A DNA stretch of 64,000 bases from SZUA-430 sp046153995 (GTDB taxonomy: Bacteria; Pseudomonadota; Alphaproteobacteria; Micropepsales; Micropepsaceae). The DNA is taken from NCBI GenBank assembly GCA_046153995.1, contig JBJXEH010000049.1:1-64000 (forward strand). Direction: 5' to 3'. Of this stretch, positions 16,647 through 25,378 are shown in pieces. Within the stretch, counting starts at the first letter, position 1, and each line of letters starts with the position of its first letter. Below the pieces are notes generated by a model that ran no database searches, was not told where the DNA came from, and saw only the letters and a program-made list of their open reading frames with translations. The translations under genes and the position numbers were made by a program.

Positions 16647-17717
16647 ATGAGACGTTTCTTCCTGGGGCTACTACTGCTCGCAGCCCTCGCAGGCGGCGCG
16701 GGATATGTCCTCCGCGGCGAGATTGCGCTCGCGCTGATGCAGCGTGTCTTGGAACGGAATATGGCGACCGACGTCGTCGCCGAGTTACCCGAAGGTCTTC
16801 ATGTCGGCTTGTGCGGCGCAGGCGCTCCGATGCCGGCGGCCGACCGCAGCGGCCCCTGCGTCGTGGTGATCGCAGGCAAACGCACGTTCGTCGTCGACGC
16901 CGGCACCGGCGGCGTGCGCACACTCGCACGCATGGGGCTGCAACCTGGCAGAATCGAGCGCGTGCTGCTCACGCATTTCCACTCCGACCACATCGACGGC
17001 CTCGGCGAGATGATGCTTCAGCGCTGGGTTGGGGCTGCCAATGCCGCCCCCTTGCCGGTGCACGGCCCCACAGGGGTTGATGCTGTCGTCAACGGTTTCA
17101 ACGCGGCCTACGCAGCCGACAAGGGCTACCGCACCGCTCATCACGGCGAGGCAATCGCGCCCTCCGCCGGCTTCGGCGGCGTCGCAGCGGCGTTCGAACT
17201 CGATACCGCAGGCAACGCGACCGTGCTCGACGAAGGCGGCCTGACGATCGAGGCGTTCAAGGTGGAACACGCCCCCGTCGAACCGGCCGTCGGCTACCGC
17301 ATCACCTACAAGGGCCGCGTCGCCGTCATCAGCGGCGATACGAAGAAGTCGGCTGCCGTCGAACAACGCGCCACCGGCGTCGACTTGCTCGTGCACGAAG
17401 CGCTGTCGCCGAAACTCGTTGGCTTGATCGGAGATGCCGCAACAAAAGGCGGGCGTCAGAACATCGCCAAGATCATGCACGACATTCTCGACTATCACAC
17501 GACACCGGAGGAAGCGGCCGAGATTGCATCGAAGGCGAAAGTGAAAGCGCTGCTGCTCTATCACATCGTCCCGCCGCTGCCGTTGTCGGCGCTCGAAGGC
17601 CCGTTCTTAGGGCGCGCGCGGGAAATCTTCTCGGGGCCCCTGCACGTCGGCCGCGACGGCGACTTCGTCACAATGCCGGCCGGCTCCACGGAAGTCCGCT
17701 TCACGAGCCGGCTGTAA
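16647..17717 (+). CDS. Membrane-anchored or exported metallo-beta-lactamase fold hydrolase
   Basis: 356 residues. An N-terminal hydrophobic segment (FFLGLLLLAALAGGAGYVL) acts as signal anchor. The metal motif HFHSDH at residues 110-115 and downstream ISGDTKKS match the RNase Z/arylsulfatase-like branch of the MBL superfamily, but export to the periplasm argues against tRNA processing. It is transcribed divergently from the dehalogenase and shares its operator region, so it is probably co-regulated and may act on the same xenobiotic or a related ester. AAGGGGT precedes the ATG. Confidence 0.85.
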   Translation: MRRFFLGLLLLAALAGGAGYVLRGEIALALMQRVLERNMATDVVAELPEGLHVGLCGAGAPMPAADRSGPCVVVIAGKRTFVVDAGTGGVRTLARMGLQPGRIERVLLTHFHSDHIDGLGEMMLQRWVGAANAAPLPVHGPTGVDAVVNGFNAAYAADKGYRTAHHGEAIAPSAGFGGVAAAFELDTAGNATVLDEGGLTIEAFKVEHAPVEPAVGYRITYKGRVAVISGDTKKSAAVEQRATGVDLLVHEALSPKLVGLIGDAATKGGRQNIAKIMHDILDYHTTPEEAAEIASKAKVKALLLYHIVPPLPLSALEGPFLGRAREIFSGPLHVGRDGDFVTMPAGSTEVRFTSRL

Positions 17718-17728
17718 GAAAAGGGAAA

Positions 17729-17755
17729 GGCGCCGCAGGAGGGGACTGCGGCGCC
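17729..17755 (-). terminator. Hairpin terminator between convergent genes
   Basis: GGCGCCGCAG and CTGCGGCGCC form a perfect 10-bp stem with a seven-base loop. Read on the reverse strand it is followed by TTTCCCTTTTCTT, so it best serves the gene at 17764-18165. It may also stop the MBL transcript, though without a T-run. Confidence 0.75.
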
Positions 17756-17763
17756 CGTCTCGG

Positions 17764-18165
17764 CTAGCGGGCGTAAACGCGGACGAATGCGCGGGATCCG
17801 CGATGCCAACCGAGCGTCTCGTAAGCCATGGTTACGAAGCGGATGTCGCGACGGTGACCATAAAGGTCGATCGAGCGCGTGCATTGGCCTGGGTTTAACA
17901 CTGCACGAACCGCGAGGTCTTGATGCCCGCCGTTGCGGAACGAAACGTCGAGGTCATAGAACCGGATCGGGCGCTGATACGCGCAGATCTTGATCTGGCG
18001 ATAGTGGCGGTGGCCGTAGGCCGGAACCACGTCGCGCTCCGCATGACGGTTCACGACGCGCGTACCTAGCAAATCCCACGGCTGCCAGCCGGGATGGGAC
18101 GCCGAAGCGGGAGCGGCGAGACCGAGCGTCAACAAAGCGCCGGCGAGAACAAGTTTGAGCTTCAT
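17764..18165 (-). CDS. Small secreted protein of unknown function
   Basis: 133 residues. The signal peptide MKLKLVLAGALLTLGLAAPASA is clear. The mature part is predicted beta-rich: LLGTRVVNRHAERDVV, IKICAYQRPIRFYDLDVSFRNGG, and CTRSIDLYGHRRDIRFVTMAYE, with two cysteines that could form a disulfide. The pattern recalls small DUF2541-like secreted proteins common in Rhizobiales, but I am not sure of the family. AGGAGG lies seven bases before the ATG. Confidence 0.72.
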   Translation of the reverse strand: MKLKLVLAGALLTLGLAAPASASHPGWQPWDLLGTRVVNRHAERDVVPAYGHRHYRQIKICAYQRPIRFYDLDVSFRNGGHQDLAVRAVLNPGQCTRSIDLYGHRRDIRFVTMAYETLGWHRGSRAFVRVYAR

Positions 18166-18294
18166 GGAAACCTCCTGTTTGCAAAGCCGATGGCGCTGGG
18201 TTGAGTGCCACCTTCAATGCGCAGGAGGTTGACAGGCCTCACCTGAAGCGAACCGAAACCCGGCGTTCACGAGCGGTTCATTCATCAAACGAAA

Positions 18295-18325
18295 AACGCC
18301 GCGAAACCTGGAGTTCCGCGGCGTT
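18295..18325 (-). terminator. Rho-independent terminator for the peptide transporter
   Basis: AACGCCGCG and CGCGGCGTT form a perfect nine-base stem. On the reverse strand it is followed by TTTTTCGTTTG. It lies 38 bases beyond the transporter stop, which is on the same strand. Confidence 0.8.
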
Positions 18326-18362
18326 CATGTTCTTGTCGCTCAAGATGAACGAGTGACCGTCG

Positions 18363-20153
18363 TTACTCGGCGGGCTGCGCCACGCGGCCACTGCTCTTTT
18401 CGGGGTGTGCGAGATAGCGAAGGATCGGCGATAGCACGATGAGACCCGCACCAAGGGCTACGCCCCACAGTCCGATCATTTCGAAGACCTGCACATAAGT
18501 CTGCAACGCCTTACCGGGGTCGAGCACCTGACCGGCAACGGTTTCGGTAGCGGTGAGTTCCGCAACCATAGCGCCCAGATACTGCGCCCACGACGACGCC
18601 AGGAACCACGTCGCCATGATCGTCGAGGCGACCGCCGCCGGTGCCAACCGTGTCATCTGAGACAGACCCACGGGCGAGAGGAAGAGCTCACCCGTTGTGT
18701 GAAGCAGATAAGTCAGCACCAGGAAGATCAGCGGCACCTTGAAGCTCGCGTCCGCGAACTGCGCGCCCCAGACGAGCACGAAGAAGCCCGCGCCGACTTG
18801 CAGAAGCGCAAGCCCGAACTTCAACACCGGATTTGGGTCCAGGTTGAAGCGCCCGAGATAGGCCCAGAGTGCTGAGAAGATCGGTGCCAATATCAAGATG
18901 AAGCCCGCATTGAACGATTGCGTCTGCGCGGCGGTGATCGAGACCTCACCCGCCTGCAGCATCGTGTTGCGCTCGGCGAACTGGTTGAGCGACGAACCGG
19001 CCTGTTCGAACAGGGTCCAAAACACGGTCGATGCGGCAACGAGTATGAGCGCCAAGATCAGCCGCTGCGCCTCCACGAACGTGCACTGCGTGATCATGAA
19101 GACCACCAAGTAGGCGAGGACCAAGAACGAGCCACCGGCGAGCATCATGCCCACCGCTTCGTTACGCTGAACGACGACCCACACAAACGCCACGCCTGCA
19201 AGGCCGAGCAGGTAGATGAACCACTCGACGTTGATCGGGCCCAAGACGGACTTTTTCAACATCTCAGGATTTGGCGGCTCACCCTTGCCGTCGAGCCACG
19301 GCTTACCCAAGCCGAATGCGATGAAGCCAAGGAGCATGCCGACGCCGGCCGCGCCGAAGCCGGCCCACCAGCCGATGTTCGTGCCCAAGTAGCCGCAAGC
19401 GATCGCGGCCCAGAACGCGCCGAGGTTGATGCCGTAATAGTAGAGCGTGAAGCCCGAGTCGCGCCGCGGGTCGCCCCTCTCGTAGAGCTGCCCGACGATC
19501 GTCGAGATGTTGGCCTTCAAAAATCCGACGCCCATGATGATGAGCGCCAGCGCCAAATAGAAGATGTGCGTGTAAATCTCGGAGTCGCGCTTGACCTTCA
19601 ACTCGAAGCTGCCCTTCGGCAGGATCGACGGCAGGGAAGCCCCTTCCGGCAGACCTTTGATTTCCAGCCCGCCTTCGGAGCTCGCGCCATAGCCGTACTT
19701 CTTGCCATCGACGATCAAGCCGACATTCCGCGCCTCCATGCGACCCTGGACGTCGAAGACATATTCTTGGCCCTGGTGGACCAATATCTGTTGTGCGGGC
19801 TTACCCTCGATGCCCATCGTGAAATGGCCCATCACGAGCAGGATCGCGCCGAACGCAATCGCTTTGCGTGTCCCCAGATAGCGGTCGGCCAGCAACCCAC
19901 CGATCAGCGGCATCAGGTAAACGAGCGACGTGTAGGCTCCGTACTGCCGCTGGGCGACACCGTCCTCGAACAGGAAGTGCTGCGTCATGAAGAAGATCAG
20001 CAGGCCGCGCATGCCGTAGTAGGAGAACCGCTCCCACATCTCGGCGAAGAACAGAATGAAGAGGCCGCGCGGGTGATTTCGCGTCAGCTGCCAAAGCACC
20101 GGAACGGCTGTGACGACCGTGATGACGATGCCGGCCAGAAAGACGATATCCAT
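18363..20153 (-). CDS. POT/PTR-family proton-dependent oligopeptide transporter
   Basis: 596 residues with 12 or more membrane helices. The POT signature FFAEMWERFSYYGMRG is at residues 35-50, the second family motif is LYYYGINLGAF near 237-247, and the late QLAxFFLSPVG-type motif appears as TTGELFLSPVGLSQ. It imports di- or tripeptides with protons. A soluble, beta-rich insertion of about 75 residues (roughly 116-192) lies between helices three and four, making the protein longer than the typical 450-500-residue bacterial member. GAGGAAG precedes the ATG. Confidence 0.92.
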   Translation of the reverse strand: MDIVFLAGIVITVVTAVPVLWQLTRNHPRGLFILFFAEMWERFSYYGMRGLLIFFMTQHFLFEDGVAQRQYGAYTSLVYLMPLIGGLLADRYLGTRKAIAFGAILLVMGHFTMGIEGKPAQQILVHQGQEYVFDVQGRMEARNVGLIVDGKKYGYGASSEGGLEIKGLPEGASLPSILPKGSFELKVKRDSEIYTHIFYLALALIIMGVGFLKANISTIVGQLYERGDPRRDSGFTLYYYGINLGAFWAAIACGYLGTNIGWWAGFGAAGVGMLLGFIAFGLGKPWLDGKGEPPNPEMLKKSVLGPINVEWFIYLLGLAGVAFVWVVVQRNEAVGMMLAGGSFLVLAYLVVFMITQCTFVEAQRLILALILVAASTVFWTLFEQAGSSLNQFAERNTMLQAGEVSITAAQTQSFNAGFILILAPIFSALWAYLGRFNLDPNPVLKFGLALLQVGAGFFVLVWGAQFADASFKVPLIFLVLTYLLHTTGELFLSPVGLSQMTRLAPAAVASTIMATWFLASSWAQYLGAMVAELTATETVAGQVLDPGKALQTYVQVFEMIGLWGVALGAGLIVLSPILRYLAHPEKSSGRVAQPAE

Positions 20154-20253
20154 GAGATTTCTTCCTCAAGACGCGCGCTTGGGCGCCAAACGGGCGCCAA
20201 AAGACCATGCGGCCCATAGTTTCACAAGCCAAGCGCTGGTCCCGCTGCGGCCG

Positions 20254-20868
20254 TCAGTCCCTCGACTTCCTTAACGCGGCGAGGACTTCCGCCGGAGTTC
20301 GCCCGCCTGGCGTAAAGATCAGGCCGATGAAGAGGTCGCTGAGTGTCTTCACGACCACAAGTGCGACGAGTGCCCAAACCGGCGAACCCATTTCACCGAT
20401 CAGAAAGCCGCCCAGGATCACCGCAATGTGCAGTGCAAACACACGCGGATAGGGCTCGAACATCATCTCTGCCGGTGCGCGCCCTTTGAACCCTTCAGAG
20501 TACGCCGCGTCGAGCCACAGCTGCACCGCTTGCCAGGCCAAGATCGAAACCACGGGCAACAAAAGTCCACCGCTGAAACCCGCCAACCCGCCGCTTACAA
20601 TCCCGAAATAGACGAGCACAAAAACGCCATGCACGAACGTGAAAATGCCGTAGTGCATGGCGAAGAATGTTGTGGTCTGCCAGCCGTCGGAAACGTTGTT
20701 CGTCCGCGTGGCGATAGCGAGCCGCGCCGCATGCGCAACCCCGATCGCCACATTCTCGAACCAATAGAGCAGCAACACCTCGAACACGCTCCACCCCAGC
20801 CAAATCACGCCGGCAAGCGGAATGGCGTTAACGGCAAGCGTGCCCAGAATCTGCAGAAGGCGGAACAT
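20254..20868 (-). CDS. DUF6498-like integral membrane protein
   Basis: 204 residues with about six hydrophobic segments. VFEVLLLYWFENVAIGV, a histidine in FFAMHYGIFTFVHGVFV, and the closing GLIFTPGGRTPAEVL are the recurrent features of DUF6498 proteins. No function is known for the family. The gene stands alone upstream of the peptide transporter on the same strand, separated by about 100 bases. Confidence 0.75.
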   Translation of the reverse strand: MFRLLQILGTLAVNAIPLAGVIWLGWSVFEVLLLYWFENVAIGVAHAARLAIATRTNNVSDGWQTTTFFAMHYGIFTFVHGVFVLVYFGIVSGGLAGFSGGLLLPVVSILAWQAVQLWLDAAYSEGFKGRAPAEMMFEPYPRVFALHIAVILGGFLIGEMGSPVWALVALVVVKTLSDLFIGLIFTPGGRTPAEVLAALRKSRD

Positions 20869-20974
20869 TCAGGCTTGATAGGGGATAGCTACCCACGCGC
20901 CAAGGTGCGCTTGCCGTCAATGGCCGTTCGAACTACGTTCCGCATGCTCGCAATTGCACAAACAGGATCGTCAC

Positions 20975-21385
20975 ATGCTCGGCCGCTTAAACCACGTCGC
21001 CATCGCCGTTCCGGACATCGCGGCCGCGGCGGAGATTTACCGCTCGACTTTCGTGATGGGCGCAAAAGTCTCGGAAGCGGTGCCCCAGCCCGATCACGGC
21101 GTCACCACCGTTTTCGTTGAGTTGACGAACACGAAAATCGAGCTGTTGGAGCCGCTCGGCGACAAATCGCCGATCGCGAATTTCCTGAAGAAGAACCCCT
21201 CCGGCGGCATCCACCACGTTTGTTATGAAGTGGACGACATTCTTGCCGCCCGCGACCAGATGCTCGCGAAAGGGGCCACGATCACAGGCACGGGCGAACC
21301 CAAGATCGGCGCGCACGGCAAGCCCGTGATCTTTATGCACCCCAAGGATTTCAACGGCACGCTGATCGAGCTTGAGCAGGTTTGA
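20975..21385 (+). CDS. mce: Methylmalonyl-CoA epimerase
   Basis: 136-residue vicinal-oxygen-chelate enzyme that interconverts the epimers of methylmalonyl-CoA in propionyl-CoA catabolism. The metal ligands are in place: H8 in LNHVAIAV, H in PSGGIHHVCYEVDD, and the terminal glutamate in GTLIELEQV. I chose the start MLGRLNHVA at 20975 rather than an upstream ATG at 20954. The pairing with the DUF1467 gene is standard in alphaproteobacteria, where both usually follow RNase J and precede proS. Confidence 0.95.
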   Translation: MLGRLNHVAIAVPDIAAAAEIYRSTFVMGAKVSEAVPQPDHGVTTVFVELTNTKIELLEPLGDKSPIANFLKKNPSGGIHHVCYEVDDILAARDQMLAKGATITGTGEPKIGAHGKPVIFMHPKDFNGTLIELEQV

Positions 21386-21389
21386 ACCG

Positions 21390-21662
21390 ATGGGCATTGC
21401 CGGCTCATTGATGGTGATTTCGATTACGTGGTGGCTCGCCTTCATCGCGATGCTGTCAGTAGGCGTGCGTTCGCAGATTGAGGACGGCCACGTGGTCCCG
21501 GGAACCGAACCATCGGCGCCCACGCAGGCACGATTGGGGCGCAAGGCCGCGTGGGCGTTGGTTGTCGCGCTGATCGTTTGGGCGGCGATGTTCTGGCTCA
21601 TCGAACTGTCGGGTGTTTCGATCGACGATATTCCCGTGCCTTCGGGGCTGCGCTGGAGTTAA
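21390..21662 (+). CDS. DUF1467 family small membrane protein
   Basis: 90 residues, two membrane helices. SITWWLAFIAMLSVGVRSQ at the N-terminus and the GRKAAWALVVALIVW second helix are the standard DUF1467 pattern. It starts four bases after the mce stop, so it is co-translated with mce. Function unknown; the family nearly always accompanies mce in this class. Confidence 0.93.
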   Translation: MGIAGSLMVISITWWLAFIAMLSVGVRSQIEDGHVVPGTEPSAPTQARLGRKAAWALVVALIVWAAMFWLIELSGVSIDDIPVPSGLRWS

Positions 21663-21847
21663 CCGCGCGCGGGAGTTTTTTAGGAACCATTCGCCTCTCT
21701 GGCGCATTGACCATGGCAAGTGCGGTATCTGGTCACCAGTCGCCACTTTTCGGCACGTTCTTCCACGGCAGAACCGCGAGGGGGAATTGCGCAAAGAGCG
21801 AATTTTCGCGACAGTCAGCAGCACTCCCTCGCGGCCCAGGAAACAGT

Positions 21848-23449
21848 ATGTTGTTGCGTGTAATTCTTGCTCTGGTTGTCGTGATTTGGGCGAGCCCTGC
21901 GTGGGCAAACCAGACCTGGCGCGTGACCAAGCCGGAATGGACCGACGAGGATGAGCGCGGCTATTCCGACTTCATCCAGAAGATCGGCGAAAGTGGCTGC
22001 GAAACGCCGGACGACTGCATCAACTCGGCCGCCAATCCCTATCGCGGTACCGACGGCCGCGGCATCAACTTCAACGCCGATTGCGCCGATCTCGTCTATA
22101 TGCTGCGCGCGTACTACGCGTGGAAGAACGGGTTGCCTTTCACGTTCGTGAACGGTGTTTCCCCGCGCAGCGGTGGCGACGTGCGCTTCTCGACGAAAGG
22201 CAATCGCGCGGGCGGGCGCAGCCACATCACCGGCGGCGAGAACGGGCGCACCGTCATCAACTGGGTACGCGACGCCGTTTCCTCGGCGACCTATCGCATT
22301 GGTCCGGACATGGACGAAAGTCCGCTCACCGATCTCTACCCTGTGAAGATTCAGCCGGGCTCGATCCGCCCGGGCACCGCGATCTACGACGTGAACGGCC
22401 ACGTCGCGCTCGTCTACAAAGTCGGCGAAGACGGCCGCGTCTACTACATGGATGCGCACCCAGACTTCACGTTGACGCGCAGTGTCTTCGGCGCACAGTT
22501 CGGGCGCGACCTGCCGGCAATGGGCGCGGGTTTCAAGAATTTCCGCCCGATCCGCATGGAGCGTGGCCGTATTACCATCGCCAAGAACAATCAGATCGCC
22601 GACTATTCGACGGAGCAGTTCTACGGCAACGTCAACCCGAATCCGCGCGACGACTGGCGCAACGGGAAGTTCAGCTACAACGGGCTTGAGGTTGGCTTCT
22701 ACGAATACGTCCGCATCGCCATGGCCGGCGGCAAGGTGAGCTTCAACCCGCTTGCCGAACTCAAAGCGACAATGAAGACGCTTTGCAACGACCTCTACGA
22801 CCGTCAGCGCTTCGTCGAGATGGCGATTGAGGCGGGTGTCGACCGCAAACCGCATCCCGAACGCCTACCGGTCAACATCTACGGTACCGACAGCATGGAG
22901 TGGGAAGTCTACTCCACGCCGTCGCGCGATGCCCGGATAAAGACGGCGTTCCGCGCCTTCCGCGACGACATGGAACGCTTGATCGGCATGTGGATGAAGC
23001 GCGATGAGCGCATGTCTTACGACGGCTTGAACCTGCGGGAAGACTTGCAGAAAGCCTACGCGTATGCGGCGGATGTATGCACCGTCGTCTATACGAATTC
23101 GGCCGGACGCCGGGTGACGTTGCGTTACCAAGAGGTCGTGGACCGCCTGTTTCGTCTATCGTTCGACCCGTACGATTGCATCGAGCGGCGGTGGGGCGCG
23201 TCGAGCACGGAAGAACTCGCCTCCTGCCACAACACGTCGGGCAAGAACCGCTGGTACGAAGCGCAACAACGGCTGCGCAACCAGGTCGATCGCACTTACG
23301 ATGCGCGCATGGATTTCACCGCGAAGGACTTGGAAGCACGAGCGCCGGGCTCAGGCGCAGACAACCCACCGGACGTGGACGTAAAGCGCACGATCGACAA
23401 CATGGGCTACCGCACGCCAATCACGACGATGCAGCCGCCGGGCTACTGA
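21848..23449 (+). CDS. Secreted protein with NlpC/P60-like cysteine hydrolase features
   Basis: 533 residues. The signal peptide ends at SPAWA. DCADLVYMLRAYY places C79 at the start of a helix, as in NlpC/P60 and CHAP peptidases. GTAIYDVNGHVALVYKV supplies H185, and VYYMDAHPD a further polar residue (D202 or H204). This order, Cys-helix then His on a strand, is that of papain-like peptidoglycan hydrolases. The following 330 residues are unlike any domain I know. AGGAAA lies five bases before the ATG. Convincing homology would need a profile search. Confidence 0.7.
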   Translation: MLLRVILALVVVIWASPAWANQTWRVTKPEWTDEDERGYSDFIQKIGESGCETPDDCINSAANPYRGTDGRGINFNADCADLVYMLRAYYAWKNGLPFTFVNGVSPRSGGDVRFSTKGNRAGGRSHITGGENGRTVINWVRDAVSSATYRIGPDMDESPLTDLYPVKIQPGSIRPGTAIYDVNGHVALVYKVGEDGRVYYMDAHPDFTLTRSVFGAQFGRDLPAMGAGFKNFRPIRMERGRITIAKNNQIADYSTEQFYGNVNPNPRDDWRNGKFSYNGLEVGFYEYVRIAMAGGKVSFNPLAELKATMKTLCNDLYDRQRFVEMAIEAGVDRKPHPERLPVNIYGTDSMEWEVYSTPSRDARIKTAFRAFRDDMERLIGMWMKRDERMSYDGLNLREDLQKAYAYAADVCTVVYTNSAGRRVTLRYQEVVDRLFRLSFDPYDCIERRWGASSTEELASCHNTSGKNRWYEAQQRLRNQVDRTYDARMDFTAKDLEARAPGSGADNPPDVDVKRTIDNMGYRTPITTMQPPGY

Positions 23450-23541
23450 CCGCATAGTAAACGCCGCGCGACCTGTAAACTTCGCTGGGTATCGCGCCGC
23501 CCGCGGCTTCATGCAACATTTGCGGAACGAGGGGGGAAGTC

Positions 23542-24432
23542 GTGGGGGCTCGGCCGACCAGCGCCGCGAACATGCGCGGCATATTTGCGATGCTGATCTC
23601 GCAGGCTTTGTTCCTGATGAGCGACAGCATCGTGAAGCTTGCCGGCGAAACGCTGGCGCCAAGCCAGATCATGGCCGTGCGTGGGATGATGGCGGTCTAC
23701 CTCGTCGGCGCGATCCTGGTCGCGACGGTGAGTTGGCGCAAATGGTACATGGTGCTGCGCCCGCTGGTCGTGATCCGTGGCGTGATCGAAGGCGCGGTCG
23801 CGGTGTTCTTTCTGATCTCGTTGCCGCATTTGCAGCTTGGCCAAATCACCGTCATCTCGCAGGTGACACCGTTGATCCTGACAGTGATGTCTGCGGTCCT
23901 GCTCGGTGAAGCCGTCGGACGCTCGCGCTGGCTCGCCGTCGCGGTGGGCTTCGTGGGCGTCGTGCTCGTCGCGCAACCAACGGCCAACGGCATCAGCATC
24001 CACGTCGCCGGTGCTCTCATCATGTCGTTGCTGGTCGCCGCCCGCGATCTCATCACGCGCTTCATCGATCCGAACGTGCCAACCGGCGTGGTCACGTTTA
24101 CAAGCACTGTCGCTGTCTGCGCGTTGGGATTTGCAGGGCTGGAACCGCAACCCTGGGCACCGCTGACGACGAACGCCGTCACGATGCTGGCCGCCTCGGC
24201 GATCCTCGTGACACTCGGCATCGTCTTTGTGGTGATCGCGTTCCGCGACGTCGAAGTCTCGGTCGTCTCGCCGTTCCGCTACTCCGCCGTTGTCTGGGCA
24301 ACGCTCTACGGCTACTTGCTCTGGAACGAACGACCGAACGACATCGCACTCATTGGCACGGCACTCATCGTGCTCGCGGGCCTGTTCGCGATGCAGCAGG
24401 AGGCAAGGGCCCTTCGCAGACGCAGTCCCTAA
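23542..24432 (+). CDS. EamA/DMT-family transporter
   Basis: 296 residues with ten predicted membrane helices in two repeated five-helix halves. The family hallmarks PSQIMAVRGMMAVYLVG, then ITVISQVTPLILTVMSAVLLGE and the mirrored SPFRYSAVVWATLYGYLLWNE in the second half are all present. It probably exports a metabolite or amino acid; the substrate cannot be named. GTG start with GGGGGGAAG upstream. It converges on mazG with a six-base gap. Confidence 0.92.
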   Translation: MGARPTSAANMRGIFAMLISQALFLMSDSIVKLAGETLAPSQIMAVRGMMAVYLVGAILVATVSWRKWYMVLRPLVVIRGVIEGAVAVFFLISLPHLQLGQITVISQVTPLILTVMSAVLLGEAVGRSRWLAVAVGFVGVVLVAQPTANGISIHVAGALIMSLLVAARDLITRFIDPNVPTGVVTFTSTVAVCALGFAGLEPQPWAPLTTNAVTMLAASAILVTLGIVFVVIAFRDVEVSVVSPFRYSAVVWATLYGYLLWNERPNDIALIGTALIVLAGLFAMQQEARALRRRSP

Positions 24433-24438
24433 GCTTGG

Positions 24439-25251
24439 TTAGGCGCCGCGCTCCAGCTGCTTCGCATCGTCCCAAAGCGCATCCATTGCTTCGAGCGAAA
24501 CTCCGCCTAGCTTCTCGCCGCGCGCTTTGATCGTCTGCTCGACGTGCTTGAAGCGGCGGACGACTTTTGCGTTCGTGCCGCGCAGCGCCTCTTCGGGGTC
24601 GACGTCCAGATGCCGCGCCAGGTTCACACAGACGAACAGGATGTCGCCCAACTCGTCGGCGAGCTTTGCCTTCGGCGCGCCGGCGTCGATCTCGGCGGTA
24701 AGTTCGCCGATCTCTTCCTTCAGCTTGTCGAGGATGGGCGCCCGCTCGCGCCAATCGAAGCCGACCGACGCCATTCGTTTCTGGAGTTTTAAAGCGCGGG
24801 TCAGGGCAGGGGAGGGCAGTGGCACGTCGTCCAGGATACTGGCGCCCTTATCGGGCCGTGTCGCGCGTTCACGCTTTTTATGCTCCTCCCATGCGATGGT
24901 TTGGGCCTCGGCGGTTTTCACGTCCGCGCTCCCGAACACGTGCGGGTGGCGGCGCAGCATTTTTTGCGAGATCGCTTCCACCACATCGGCGAACGTGAAG
25001 GCGCGCGCCTCCGCTGCGATCTGGGCATGGAACACGACCTGGAACAGCAGGTCGCCGAGTTCGTCCTTCAGCGCGGCTAGGTCATTCCGCTCGATCGCGT
25101 CGGCGACCTCGTATGCCTCTTCGATGGTGTATGGGGCGATAGTCGCGAATGTCTGCTCCACGTCCCACGGGCACCCACCCTGCGGTGCGCGCAGCCGGGT
25201 CATGATGGCAAGCAGCGCGTCGATGCTTTTGAGGTCCTCAGGCGTATCCAT
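24439..25251 (-). CDS. mazG: Nucleoside triphosphate pyrophosphohydrolase MazG
   Basis: 270-residue tandem-domain MazG that hydrolyses (d)NTPs to monophosphates and pyrophosphate, a housecleaning role. The N-terminal domain has GGCPWD, TIEEAYEV and ELGDLLFQVVFHA; these give the EExxE and ExxD metal ligands. A second, degenerate copy (KLKEEIGEL, LADELGDILFVCVNLARH) follows. The length and LARHLDVDPEEALR segment match the E. coli type. Confidence 0.96.
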   Translation of the reverse strand: MDTPEDLKSIDALLAIMTRLRAPQGGCPWDVEQTFATIAPYTIEEAYEVADAIERNDLAALKDELGDLLFQVVFHAQIAAEARAFTFADVVEAISQKMLRRHPHVFGSADVKTAEAQTIAWEEHKKRERATRPDKGASILDDVPLPSPALTRALKLQKRMASVGFDWRERAPILDKLKEEIGELTAEIDAGAPKAKLADELGDILFVCVNLARHLDVDPEEALRGTNAKVVRRFKHVEQTIKARGEKLGGVSLEAMDALWDDAKQLERGA

Positions 25252-25378
25252 GGGCGGCTCGCTAAGCTCTTGAGGTGATATCAGCGGTCGTAGCGAAGCC
25301 GGCGCGGTGGGAACAGCGGGAAGCAGGGCGCAAAGCTTATTTTCGGCGGATATCTGCCGTTCCTTGATATCTTTATCG

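Noticed and set aside
18918..20219. 433-codon open frame opposite the peptide transporter
   Set aside because: Arg/Asp/His-rich translation typical of the antisense of a high-GC membrane gene; no motif or ribosome binding site.
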